The translations under genes and the position numbers were made by a program. Below, piece by piece: positions 23,163 through 35,115 of a DNA stretch of 64,000 nt; positions within the stretch are counted from its first letter, which is position 1; each line of letters starts with the position of its first letter. The stretch comes from Erodium maritimum (lineage: Eukaryota > Streptophyta > Magnoliopsida > Geraniales > Geraniaceae), in assembly GCA_963921825.1 (NCBI GenBank), contig OY997591.1, positions 46,273,825-46,337,824 on the forward strand. The letters run 5' to 3'. The notes under the pieces were generated by a model, which had not been told where the DNA came from, made no database searches, and saw nothing but the letters and a program-made list of their open reading frames with translations.

Positions 23163-25085
23163 TCATAATTCTCGAGGAAGTTGCTTACCATCATTTTGCA
23201 GTATACATGGGAGAGGAACATGTTGACCATCCTTCGCAATTGGATCGATGTCCATCAAAACAAATGCTCTCTTCTTGGAGCTAACCACTACTTCACTTGT
23301 TCGATTTCCTTTCTCTCGGGCAAGGTCCTTCATAGACTTCGCTTTTCTTGGGCCTTGCTTAACCGATTGTTTCTTTTGTGTCTCTTTCTTTTGTTTTCTC
23401 CCCAATAAGGTGGGCGTCTTTCTCTGATCAAATCCCCCAAAAATTTCGTGTTGGAGGATATGCTGGACATAATAAAATTGGGGCGGCTCAACATGACCTT
23501 GAGGCAGCTTCTCTTGTGGCTACGATCCCCCACCGTCCTTGGACAACTTGTTCTCACGTATAGTCAAAGACAAGGATGTTTTTAGGTTAGGCAAGATTGT
23601 AGGTTGAATGTTAAGCGAGGATAGGGGTACTACGGGTCCCTTCCTATGAACCAATTCCTTTACCATTACCTCCAATGAGGGGTTTTCGATACTCTAAACT
23701 TTAGGCAATAATATATGTTAAATTTCAGTAGACTCCCAAGTAGGGGCAGTTTCTTTTGATTGGTTGGTAATGGTAGGCTGACGGGATGCTGATCGCTCTT
23801 GAGAACTTGTAACACAATCAGAAAAAATTGGATCTGCAAGGGATCCTGTCATAGAGAGCGGGCCGGAGGTGGCGTTACATCTCAGTCCTAAAGGAAGATC
23901 CCCTCCGATTGGATGGCCAGGGGAGCTCTTAGGGACTCTTCAAATCTTCTTGCTAGCTGGTCCACACCTAGGAGGACAGTCATGCAATCCTGATTTAAGT
24001 GTCCGAGCCAACTATACCGGTAATAAAAATCCGGAAGCTTCTCATATTCAAGGAAGACCTTAAGAGGGTCCGCATTTGCATCAAGTTGTAGTATAAGGTG
24101 GCAGTAGAGCGGCCGTGTAGCATCGATTTTCATCTGAATCCTTAGAAATGTGGTCCATCCATGTGGCTGGCTTAGATACTTTGGGTTGTTCACCCTCCGA
24201 ATTTCATCTTCCCTTCACAGGTTAGAGACTATGAAAGCTCTCATTCGGGAAGTCCTAGCCTCTACCGGAATATCGTAAGCTCTAATCCATATGCAAACAT
24301 GTCGGAAGCTTTAGGTTTACGATTGGGTGCGTGGAGGTGGAGGAGTAAGGAGCAACACAGTCCCATAGAAGGACCATGGCTCCCTAGCACGAATACCATC
24401 CATCGCGTCTTTCGAAGGGAAATAGAAAGCCACTGTTTTTCCGTTAATAGTTAGACCTTCAAGTCCCTCACATTCCATTCATTTTCAATCACAGTATAGA
24501 GGGATCGGGGTCTTACCCGTTTATCGGCCAGGAGACGATCGATAAGAGCATATCAGTACCGAGAGTCGTCAATTGTCGGAACTGTATTGGCTGGGATCTT
24601 TATAATCGCATCATCATCATCGAACTCATCTTTTTGGAGGTCTTCAATGGAAACCTTGGTAAGCTTTGCATGAATCGAGTCCAAGTTTGTCGGACTTGAA
24701 TCCGGGGGTGGTTGTGGCGGGGAAGCTGAGGTGGAGGCTTGGTGATGTAGGTCTGGGTATTTAACCAATAAAGAACCCCATTCATGTTGCTTGGGAAGGC
24801 CTAGATTGCAAGAGAGAGTGAAGGTGTGAGTAAGAATTGTGGTTAAATGGGTTTTGGGGGTCGGGAGCAGCGACAACGAGATTGAAGGTTTAGTTCCTCG
24901 AGAGGGGGATGTTGGTGAGGCTATCGATATTTCCAACGACGGGGAGTTTTGAGAGGTCATAGTGGAACTGGATAAAGGTGGAGATGATAGAGAAGAACAA
25001 GAGACATGAGGAGAACGAAGTTCCATGGAGCTCCAGCGGGAAGAAAGAGAATAAGGGGGCAAGCCCACCGTCATCAACACAAAAC
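23163..25085 (-). pseudogene. L1-type LINE ORF1 remnant (DUF4283 and CCHC zinc knuckle)
   Basis: Minus-strand pieces in several frames keep the order of plant LINE ORF1, the RNA-binding gag-like protein. First comes a Ser/Pro-rich N-terminus (24553-25085). A DUF4283-like part follows at about 24310-24480 (LTINGKTVAFYFPSKDAM, REPWSFYG). Next is YEKLPDFYYRYSWLGHLNQDC-like text at about 23990-24050, a damaged zinc knuckle whose first cysteines are lost. A basic C-terminus lies at 23163-23405. No endonuclease or reverse transcriptase (ORF2) follows before the gap. Stops and frame changes make it a pseudogene. Confidence 0.65.
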
Positions 25086-25382
25086 TTAGAGCATCTCCCA
25101 TGATAGTCTGTTCGTGCTGACTGTTTGATTAAAACTATATATTTCAACCCTCTCTCATTCATCAGCTAACACGAATAGTTAGCAACCTCCATTTGTGTTT
25201 TTTCTACTAGTTATTCGTTGCTGACTGCTCGAATAAATTTATAATAAACATAATACTTATTAAAAAAAATAAAACACACGTTAATATTTATCGAAGCTTA
25301 AACTAAACATACATTAACAACAATTTATTATCACCGAAGCGAAAACTAAACATAGCATAACAACGATTTATATTTCGTGAAC

Positions 25383-25758
25383 GTATTGTAGCCACTTCGA
25401 TTGGTCTTTGAGGAGATTCTAGATTGTGAACTTGGTGAAAGGTTGGCGATGCCGCTCTAGATACGTGGCCGCAGCCAAGTCTCGAAGTTGATCATCGATT
25501 TTTCCCAACAGACGAGCATGAAGTTTTTCACGGTAGATTAAATTGAAACGAAGTACCTTGTCCGATGTCCTTTGCCAGTGGTCCTTGCACTACTTCTCGG
25601 TTCGGACCTGGGCGACATCAAGGGTCGATTGGACGTAGTATTTTTATACATCCGACCAGTACCGGATGTTTGGGTCCGGGCGAGCATGTTCAAGCCACAC
25701 AAGGGCCAACACCATTTCCTCTTCGTGTGACCATGGAAAGGTTTGACGGTGGCGGTCC
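25383..25758 (-). pseudogene. Degenerate MYB/SANT-like DNA-binding frame of a Harbinger element
   Basis: Reading on the minus strand from the ATG at 25758, the frame gives MDRHRQTFPWSHEEEMVLAL, then NIRYWSDV, KDHWQRTSDKVLRFN and LRDLAAATYLERH. The spacing of Trp residues and the W-x2-EE start resemble the SANT-like proteins that accompany PIF/Harbinger transposases. At least two stops interrupt it. The fragment at 41440-41815 is a relative. Confidence 0.5.
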
Positions 25759-26231
25759 ATCAACGGTTCAGTGAAGAATAAAATATTTGATAGGTTTTTG
25801 GAGGAAGTGGTAAGGATAAGTGATGGAGGTGGTGGTATGCCACCGAACCATCGGTCATCTCAAGGGTAATTTGGTCATTTTCTCATATGTAGTGAAATTA
25901 TGTCACGCAAACCAATGAATTTGGAATAAAGACCAAATTCATGTGACATGTTGGGAAAATGAAATTCAAAGTGTATATGCAATTCAACCCCATAATTAAT
26001 TAACAGATATGCAACGGGCAATGAAACCGATAAAATAAGACGGGAAAATAATTAATTCAAAGATAAAAAGGACAATTAGTTAACCACATTCATTGAACGG
26101 AAATAAACAATTGAAGTTCATTAATTGAAAAACAAATATGGAATTAAAAAACCAGAAGGAGGAACACCTAAACGTCACTATTGAATCATATGGCGCAACA
26201 TCGCAAGGTTCACATAGTGGGCCTCAAGCTC

Positions 26232-26253
26232 GGGGGGGGGGGGGGGGGGGGGG
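26232..26253. repeat. 22-base G homopolymer
   Basis: A run of 22 G lies just beyond the end of the NAM-associated-like frame. Its length may be a sequencing or assembly artefact. Confidence 0.9.
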
Positions 26254-26255
26254 TG

Positions 26256-27180
26256 TCATGCTCGATTTTCCTTGGAGTTCTCCTCCTTTAACATGTCAAA
26301 GTATTGGTCCTTGTAGGCCATGAGTTTCAACTTCAGTTCGAGCGCATTGCACATCGCTTGTTGAGCCTCCACAACATTCGAGGCAATCTCCTTTGCTTCC
26401 GATATTTTCCCTTTGTCTTTGACTCTTGCAGCTTTGGCAGCCTTCTGACCCATGGGCAAGTTATACTCCTAATTTTGGTCATCCCCATGGTGCCCTCACT
26501 TTCATCCCTAGGCGTGTCTTCCCGACTGCGCTTTCTTGATTCGCTAGATGGTTGGAAAGACGATGCCAGTGTCGTATGTTTTTCAAGTGCCTTAACGTCT
26601 ACTTATGGTGGACTTTGACCATATTCCACCAATGCCACAAAAGGGTTCCCTTACTTATTCAAGTATAATTCCTCGTCCAACGCCATAACTTGGTCATTAG
26701 ACCGGCCGCTCCTATGATCCTTGTCACACCGTTCGTAGTACCCTTGGAACTTCATCACTTTAAGATTCACGGTTCCTAGTGGTCCTTGCACTACTTCTTG
26801 GATCGTAACAGATCATCTGGTCCACGCATGTCAACGACTTCTCTCCCGATGGCGTCCCAATACTTCACGTTTGTCTTGCAATTCACGTGAATTAAATCAT
26901 ACGAATTGACCATCCAAGCGCGAAAAAGACTGTCGTCCTCCTCGATGCTCCACATTCTTCGCGCCTTTTTTGGTTTCTCCTAGCTCGCTTACTTTTTTGT
27001 CCTTTCGCCCCTCTGGGTACACGGGGGTTCGACAACAAGGCGACGTCTTCGTTAATCATGGGACTTTCTTGACTTATCTGTGTCGAGTCTTGGCTTGGGA
27101 GGAATTTCTCTTGGGTTTCTGGGATGTAATCCTCATTTCTCATCTCCCTCAAAAAAATTACCCCAATCATACTCCATTGC
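26256..27180 (-). pseudogene. Harbinger ORF1-like remnant with NAM-associated C-terminus
   Basis: The minus-strand frame ends with PMGQKAAKAARVKDKGK and a helical, Met/Leu/Lys-rich tail (27 residues later MAYKDQYFDMLKEEN). RPMGxKAAK is the hallmark of the NAM-associated C-terminal domain in plant Harbinger ORF1 / 'glutathione S-transferase T3-like' proteins. Upstream, near 26890-27180, are SANT-like pieces, and near 26770-26800 a CKDHW-like motif. Several frame changes and stops show decay. These proteins bind DNA and assist the transposase, which is absent here. Confidence 0.5.
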
Positions 27181-27543
27181 GAACGGAAAAAAACGAATGT
27201 AGAGAAAGAATAAAGTAGAATTTTGAGGGGAATTGTGTTGGTGTGAAAAAATGAAATGGGAGTTTGTTGTTTATATAGGGGAGATGTGGAAAAAATGACT
27301 CTGCCGACGCAACCACATGTTGCCACCAGAGAGAGTGCCAATAGTCGGCGACAAAACCGAGGCAGTCAGTGCTGACTGCCAACGGCTCCTTCCGTTGGCG
27401 GTGACTATCAACGTTAATATTATCGGTTACACTCCCTGCCAACGACGAACCGACAACCAACCGTCTACAAAACGCCAGTAAGTCGCCAGCGTTTTCTCTC
27501 TACCAACATCAAAATGTCAGCAAACAGACTAACGTGGGGATAC

Positions 27544-29814
27544 TTTTTTTTTTTGAAACGGGTAATCGGGGAAGTGCATTAACGCAAAGGAAAAACCATA
27601 CAGCGTATATCGTAACCGCCCTGGGTTCCAGATATGTGTCTAGGCCGACCGTGGCAAGCCCAACGCTCATGGACCCATAAAAATAGCCTACTTGATATTG
27701 TAGACAATACCTCTGGACATCCCCATACCAACGTCTCGAAACAACGAGACATAAAGAAAATTGTCCAAACCAAAACATAAAACAAACAGTTCCAGCAAAA
27801 ATCAAAGTAATAAAAGAGCGACGAAAAGTAGCGAGTTGTGAATGCGGGCTTCCCGGGACCTCCCAGCACTGGCTGTCCCGGGTCTGTGGGTATAGGCCAG
27901 CAACGGCCAGACCCACCCTAGCTGGGTCTTCTCATTCCTGCATAGGAGGCTGCCCTGCCTCCGCTTGAGTCATCTGGTCCTTCTCGACCTTGTTCGACTT
28001 GTAATCTCTTGGTGTGGGGCCCGACAGCTCCAAAGGTTTCTTTGACTCGGGAGCATTAATATACAATTGCCTGCTCTTCGTTTTCATGCTTGTCTTCATT
28101 GCCTTTGCTCTGATGGGACCTGCATTTCCAGACAGAACTTGGGGATCTTTCTCTTTCCCAGCTTGTAAACCTAGGGTATTTGCGTATCTATCCGGGCAAA
28201 GAACACCCTCAGCATTGTGGACGTTAGCCAGGTTGTCAGGCTTTGTGAAACCCGGCGGCGCCTCATATGCTCTCGGGGATCCTTCTTGTAGATTGTTGAC
28301 TGCCCCTCCCGGGGCAGTCTTAGCCATGTTGTCAGACTTCGGGTGATAGTACTCCCTTGTGGAGACCTCATGGGATCTCGTGACTGGTGATGCAGTAAGG
28401 GATTCGCTTCCCCCTAGGGTTCCTCCCTAGATCTACCAAAAGGGTTCAGAGAGAGTCCTGTTAGGAGGTCATCAACTCCCACTTCCTCGATTTGCCTTGA
28501 GGGATGCCATACCGTCTTCAGCAGGCGATCCACGTCCAACTGCCGTGGTACCTATATTGAATTATCATAACGGGCCTCCTCTCGCCCAATTCTCGGCAGG
28601 TGAGCCGTACATCCAGGTAATCGATGTGTCAGCCGACCACACCGACGACAGAATTCCGACAGCCTCTCATATTGCAGCTCAATCAGCGAGGATTGGGTGG
28701 TACCAGGGAAGCGGAGACGAAGTCATCTCCTTAACGGCTGGTTCACCTCCAATCTGACCCTCATGGAGGAGGCTATTAGATCACGGACTCTTGGGGTCCG
28801 GGCACCCCCGGGACGCTCATAGCCCGAATCCCGATCTCTATATGGTTGAAGGCGATGTCGGTGGCTTTCATGTAGGGTCGGAGGGGCTCCAATAGCATCA
28901 GAAACCCTTTGAAAACACACAGCCCCCGGTGGCGGATGTCCTCCATAATCGCCTGGGATGGGAAATGGAACCCGATGACCTCCGGTGATAGGTATTCGAC
29001 CTGGATGCCGTCCACCTTCCATTTCTGCAGCATCATTCCGCAGACCGCGTTCTGGTTGTAGGTTTCCCCCCGGCGATCCGTCCTGCCAGTGAATACAAGT
29101 ATTTACCATTTTTGGCCATCGGGATGGCCTCGATCGGAACAATCAGTTCCTCATCTTAATCCTCCCGATCCAGCACCGAAGTGATACGTTCCGGAGGGGT
29201 CCCACCCTATCGAGGAGCGGATCTGGTGATAGCCGACGACCGGCCTGACGGATCTGATTCATGCATGCCCGGTGGACGATATCTTGGAGAGGAGGCCGGC
29301 AAGGGGGTGCCACGGTTCTGCAGAGGCTTGGTTTGGTCGCGTCGGTGGGATAAGTTGCGTCTGAGCTTTGCATGTGGCCGACGAGGGGCCATCCACTCCG
29401 GGGCTGTGGCTTTCTCCGGTGGCTGGGGCTCGTAGGGGACAACCGCTCCTGTGTGTGGCGAAAACGGCTTGTCCTTCGGCGACGGATATGTGGTGCAGGC
29501 GGGGGCTGGGCGTCCGGGTGGTGGACTGGATGGTGTCCGGAGCGAGGAAGACGACGTAGGGAAGGAAACCTAGAGGAGGCGACTTCTCATCATCGGGTTG
29601 GGTGGATTCCATAGAAATGGATCGGAAAAAGGATGCCGAAGCTTTGGAAACTAGCGAACGGGCGAGGGTTGCACGCTGGTGGTGAAGTTGCAAGTTGTGG
29701 TGGAGACCGGAGTGGTGGAAGTCGGGAGAGGTGGCATCAGAAATGTGAAAAAAAAAACCCTAAAATGGTGGATGTGCAACCCAATGGGTTATTCGGAGCA
29801 CTGTTTTTGGAACC
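27544..29814 (-). mobile_element. ORF1-only LINE remnant with poly-A end
   Basis: On the minus strand it runs from about 29814 to an A tract complementary to 27544-27554. The ORF1 part shows a DUF4283-like block at 28776-29036 (VIGFHFPSQAIMEDIRHRG, VFKGFLMLLEPLRP) in one frame, with N-terminal Ser/Pro-rich text upstream (29143-29693). A Lys/Pro-rich tail follows at 27932-28327. Nothing resembling ORF2 (endonuclease, reverse transcriptase) is present between the ORF1 tail and the poly-A, so it was internally deleted or is a non-autonomous LINE. The 5' limit is inferred from the target-like repeat described under the Harbinger element. Confidence 0.55.
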
Positions 29815-30182
29815 CGTTGGAGATACTTTTAGAAAAGAGCATGAGTATGAAAGACAAGACATTAAAAAATACGCAAAAAGATGGACTCTTCTATAGGATC
29901 GTTTCATTACCAATAAAGATTAAAAAAAACATATTTTCCCTTTAAAATACTTTTCTACGACAAAAAAGAAATAACATTTACATAGGTTTTCGGTTTGGGC
30001 CGCTGATCGGGTTCTCGAAATGTGCCTCTTAGCCTTAGGTATGAAATTACAGTTTAAACCCTACCATCCTGTATCTTCTTCATTAACCACATCTCCGTTA
30101 TCGGATTGTTGTGCTCCACTTCAGATAACAGAAACACAACAGTCCGAATCAAAAGCTACGTGCACACGCAGAGAGCTCAAAA

Positions 30183-33100
30183 ATGGCTGCTCTGCTCAAG
30201 TGCTACAAACCCCTGAGCGCAGTCCACTTCTACCCGATCCCCAAACCCTCCTCCTGGTCTCTGCGACTGTTTCGATTCAATCCCCATTGTTTCACTTCTC
30301 GCTCTCGCGCTTTCACTTCCGTGAGGTCGTCCCAGCCCTCTGTCGATCAGAAAAGCTCCTCTAAATCTAGCGGCAACGGGACGCCAGCGATCGCATCCAC
30401 GGACCTATGGCTGCACAATACCATGAGCAGGAAGAAGGAACTCTTCAGGCCCAAAGTGGAGGGCAAGGTGGGCATGTATGTGTGTGGAGTCACCGCTTAT
30501 GATCTCAGCCACATTGGGCATGCTCGTGTCTATGTCACTTTTGATGTTCTCTACAGGTCATTCATTCTTCTGACTTTGTTTAATTTGGGTGGAATTTTAT
30601 GTTCTACTTGTGTTTTCTGTTTGGTTGCTGAGAAAATTGAAAAGGGTAAATGTTTTCTTTTACTATATATGCCTTTTTAAATGTTTCTCAAATAGAACAA
30701 AAAGTTGAATTTCTTTTGAATTCAAACTATGTTTTGCACTAATATCTTCTTATGGGTTGTTTAAATTGGGCATAAACTTTCTCTTTGCTTTAGTTTTTTG
30801 TTCAATAGGATACAAATGCACTTTCATTTTCAAATAGCAAAACAGCATAGCTGTATGTGGGAATAGGCTTGGCTGAATTATGGTTTCTGTTTTTCTTGGC
30901 TGAATGATTATGCTTATCATTCATATTTGAACAAAATCATTTAGATGCTAACTGAAGATTCTTGGTGTACAATGTTGGAAATTAGGCAGATACTTTAGGC
31001 ACTTGGAATATGAAGTTCGCTATGTCCGTAATTTCACTGATGTTGATGATAAGGTGAGTTGATTATTTCAAAAACTACACTTTTTGTCAGATTTTGTTTT
31101 CAGTTCAATAATATGGATGATTTGCGTAAGTAAAGAGATTGCTCAATATCAGGGTAATTTCCACAGTAAAATTTTCAATATCTGATTTTAACTCTAAGTT
31201 GCATATCCTGATTTTTATTTGCAATTGTAACTTCCTGCCGATATTCAAACAGGAAGGTTTTTGTGAGGTTTTATATGATTAGTGATTACCAATATATATT
31301 TGTTTGCTTATTTATGTCTCAGAAAATGAAAGTTTGGTGCTGTAGTTCAAATACCAACAGGGTCTGATACTTTTGAGCTACAATAATTGGATGTATGTAC
31401 CAACTGCTTTTCATAGTGTGACTGGATAACTGAGTTCTTTTCACATTCTGTAGATAATAGCTAGAGCAAACCAATTGGGAGAGGATCCAATAAGTTTGAG
31501 CAAACGTTACTGCAGAGAGTTTCTTCAGGATATGATGCATCTTCATTGCTTGCCTCCATCTGTTGAACCGCGCGTCTCAGATCACATGGCTCAAATTATT
31601 GATATGATTAAGCAGGTATATGAATTTAACAAATGCTTAAATTTTGTGGTTTACACGTATGTGTAGCTTCACGCATATCTATCCGAGAACCATTTTCTGT
31701 TTTAATCCTAGATGTGAAGTCAGACTTCTTATCATTTGTGAATCATAACCTTCCTATAATGAGAATGGGGTTTGGGAGTTGTTCATGCAATCTCTGCAGT
31801 TTTATGATAATGCTTATTGAAGGAATAGATGAGTTAGATTCTGAAGCAGCCTGGAATGTTATTCATGGTGTGAGCCTGTCAATGTAAATTGTTTAATATA
31901 TATCAGCAACTAACCTAATACTTAATCTACCCCAATCCCCACCCCTCCCCCAGGAGAGGGCCCACTAGTTTTCGAACACTACCTCTTAGTAGGAAGTGCA
32001 TTCTTGGACTGACTAAGTTACCCTAGTGGGTCATGTAAATTGTTTTGGCTGACATAATAAAGTATTCTCTGTATAGAGCTATCATGACTGAAGGATGGTA
32101 GATTTTATACAGATTTATTTTTCTAATTAATTGTAAACTTCCAAAATCTTATTAGTATCCTTTTCTAATCATTTCCTTCCTCTCCATGTGTCCTAACTCC
32201 TAAGCATGATAAAAGCAGCAAAGCTATAGTCTCTCTCTCTCTCTCTCTCTCTCTTACACACACAGAGGTGTGCATGGGTATTTATGCACACGTATGGGCT
32301 GTTTAACAAGCATTTCCGTAAAACAGCCAACAATGCTACATTTAATATATTTTTAAACAATCTTTTGCAGATTCTTGATAATGGATGTGCATACAGAGTT
32401 GCTGGGGATGTATACTTCTCTGTTGACAAATTTCCAGAATATGGACGATTATCTGGGCGAAAATTAGAAGATAATCGAGCTGGTGAGAGAGTTGCTGTAG
32501 ACACAAGGAAAAGAAATCCTGCTGATTTTGCTTTATGGAAAGTAAGTTTTCATTGCAATTTGAAAATTATGGTAATGGGCGTGTAAGATTTGTGATGAAG
32601 AGTCGAAACAAACCTATTCTTTTCTCTACCTGTACCTGCCTGACTTTCTGCAGGTTCAAATTAATAAAACTAGTCCAGTGGATCCCAATTTTCATATGTT
32701 GCTTGTTTTGCATGATAACATACTTATAGAAACCATCAAACATGTAAAATCTTACTACTATAATCTGACTCTGTCTAAATATGAAAAGGCCCCAATAAAT
32801 GCATCTACTTCGAAAGGAGTCTGGCTTGTGTAATCATGTCTGATTGATGCAAAAACATCCTAAATTTGATTGATATGGAATGTGGATAACTTGCAGGCCA
32901 CATTCATATAGTTTTTTGTTGAAATTTCCATCGGTAAATTTTTCAGTAAGTTCCTACAATTAAGTAGTTGTGAAGAGATGGATATATGTGTTCCTGGACA
33001 TTGATGATAATACATGTGTAAGATCTAGATGGTAACTTTTTCATCCTTTAATTATAAGTGATGTTTTTTAGCATGATTATTAGGAGCTGGTGTATGGCTT

Positions 33101-35115
33101 TAACATATGTTTTCCCATTTTTGTGACTGAGGTAATTCGATATGTAGTAGTTTCCTGACAAGTGTTATGAGATTTTGCAGTCTGCAAAAGATGGTGAACC
33201 CTTCTGGGAGAGTCCATGGGGACCTGGAAGACCTGGCTGGCATATTGAGTGCAGCGCCATGAGTGCAGCTTATCTGGGTTACTCTTTTGACATACATGGT
33301 GGGGGAATGGACCTTGTATTTCCTCATCATGAAAATGAAATTGCTCAGAGTTGTGCTGCTTGTAACCAAAGTAATATAAGCTACTGGGTACATAATGGCT
33401 TTGTCACCATTGACTCAGAGAAAATGTCAAAATCCCTTGGCAACTTTTTCACTATTCGACAGGTAACAGATTATATATGGCTTGTACCAAAAGTCAATGC
33501 TTTACTTTTAGTTCATACTTCTATTGGCGCATATGGAAACTCATTTTCTGACCTATTTGAGTACCTTTTAATTCAGTCTTAGCTTTGATATTATTCTTAC
33601 CTAAAGCATGCATCTTTTACCAGGTTATAGAACTTTACCATCCTCTCGCCTTAAGACTTTTCTTAATGGGGACCCACTACCGATCTCCAATAAATTACTC
33701 TGATGCTCAACTTGAGTCTGCATCTGAACGTACTTTCTATATCTATCAGGTAAGAGAACATCTAGTTTCATCAGCAAAAATGCAAGATAAAAATTCCTAT
33801 GGTATTTTGTTTGATGTGATTGAATTGATTGCAGACATTACGTGATTGTGAAAATGTTTTGAGCCAACATGATTTGGCAAGTCTGAACTCCACCCCACTT
33901 GACACAGTTAACTGCATCAACAAGTTCCATAATGAATTCATGACTTCAATGTCCGATGATCTCCACACTCCGGTTGTTTTTGCTGCACTCTCTGACCCTT
34001 TAAAGACCATTAACGATCTACTACATACTCGTAAGGTATTAGATCTAGATGCCACCTGTTTTGTGGATATTAGCATATTCAAGCTGAATTTATAACTTCT
34101 TGGGTGCCTATTTTTTGAAATGCAGCATCCATTGAATTGTAATATGGAACCTGAATCTTCAATCTATACATTTAGCCTTTGGTATACTCTGGATGAAACC
34201 AAGTTGCTATTCTGTTTCTGTAGACATAATATATCGAGATTCTTGAATTCCTATTATATACTAATTCCCTCTGCAGAGTCCCAGTCTCATAAAAATGATA
34301 AAGAGTATGTTGTAATTACAAACTTATTTATTTATCATGTCTGATAAAACTGAATAATCCTTGCAGGGGAAGAAGCAACAGTTCAGAATAGAATCACTGG
34401 CAGCTCTGGAAAAAATAATCAGGAATGTGCTTACTGTTTTGGGACTGATGCCCACAAGTTACTCTGAGGTAATATTGATGCCCGGAAATTGACCCATGTC
34501 AATAACTACATTGAATTAACGTTAAATGATGTAGGACTAAATTGACTGATTTTAGTGAGTATAGTCTAATTATTTATATTTTGTGCTTCATCTTAAATTT
34601 TTTTGAAGTTATTCTCAAAACTAGCACAGGTTATCCAAAGATGAGACACCACTACTTTTCTAACATTATTCTATTAATCATTTCCAGATTATTCTCCTTA
34701 ATCTAGTTTAGTTTTGCTGTTAATACTTTAATACTTTACTAGTTTCTGATTTCTTTAGTTCTACTAGCCCAATTACTTTCTGGTTATTGAATGTCACGTA
34801 GTTCCAGTAATATTCCCATTTGGTGATATGAATTGTATGCTTATTTTGTGGTTCATATTTATCTTCTTCATGCTGCAGGTTCTGGAGCAGCTAAAGGAAA
34901 AAGCCTTGAAACGTGCAAAGTTGACCGAAGAACAAGTTTTGCAGAAAATTGAAGAAAGGACTTCAGCAAGAGTGAACAAGGAGTATGAAAAGGGAGATGC
35001 TATTAGGAAAGAGTTGGCTGCAGTTGGAGTTGCTCTGATGGACAGTCCAGAAGGAACAACTTGGAGACCAACCATCCCATCTGCACTGCAAGAGCAGCAA
35101 ATTGCTGCACCTTGA
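30183..35115 (+). CDS. Cysteine--tRNA ligase, organellar (nine exons)
   Basis: Exons: 30183-30556, 30990-31053, 31454-31615, 32371-32541, 33181-33462, 33624-33749, 33835-34035, 34367-34468, 34879-35115. All introns are GT-AG and the frame is kept, giving 572 residues. The enzyme charges tRNA-Cys with cysteine using ATP. The class I HIGH motif is HIGH 110-113 (in [12 protein letters not shown]) and KMSKS is 338-342. By alignment with the bacterial enzyme, the zinc ligands are Cys101 (MYVCG), Cys281 (GWHIEC), and His306 and Glu310 (FPHHENE). The first 75 or so residues are Ser/Arg-rich and poor in acids, a transit peptide for plastid and/or mitochondrion; plants generally dual-target this form. 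The start is the first ATG of a long frame. The length and every core motif agree with plant organellar CysRS, and nothing is missing. Confidence 0.95.
32230..32255. repeat. (CT)n microsatellite in intron 3 of the CysRS gene
   Basis: Thirteen CT units lie 116 bases before exon 4. It could serve as a polymorphic marker; no effect on splicing can be inferred. Confidence 0.9.

Larger units (their letters stand above)
25089..29828 (-). mobile_element. PIF/Harbinger element, right end interrupted by a LINE
   Basis: The left end GAGCATCTCCCATG follows TTA at 25086-25088. At the right, CGTTGGAGATACTT (29815-29828) is its imperfect inverse (10 of 14) and is followed by TTA at 29829-29831. GAGCATCTCC-type ends with TTA/TAA duplications are typical of plant Harbinger elements. 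A second copy of the right end (acgtggggatac, 27532-27543) lies just before the LINE poly-T tract, as expected if the LINE inserted in the terminus and duplicated it. Inside are two degenerate DNA-binding-protein frames; no transposase was recognised. Confidence 0.55.

Noticed and set aside
27509..27916. 135-codon minus-strand hydrophobic frame
   Set aside because: It covers the 3' untranslated part of the LINE remnant and its poly-A; no domain seen.
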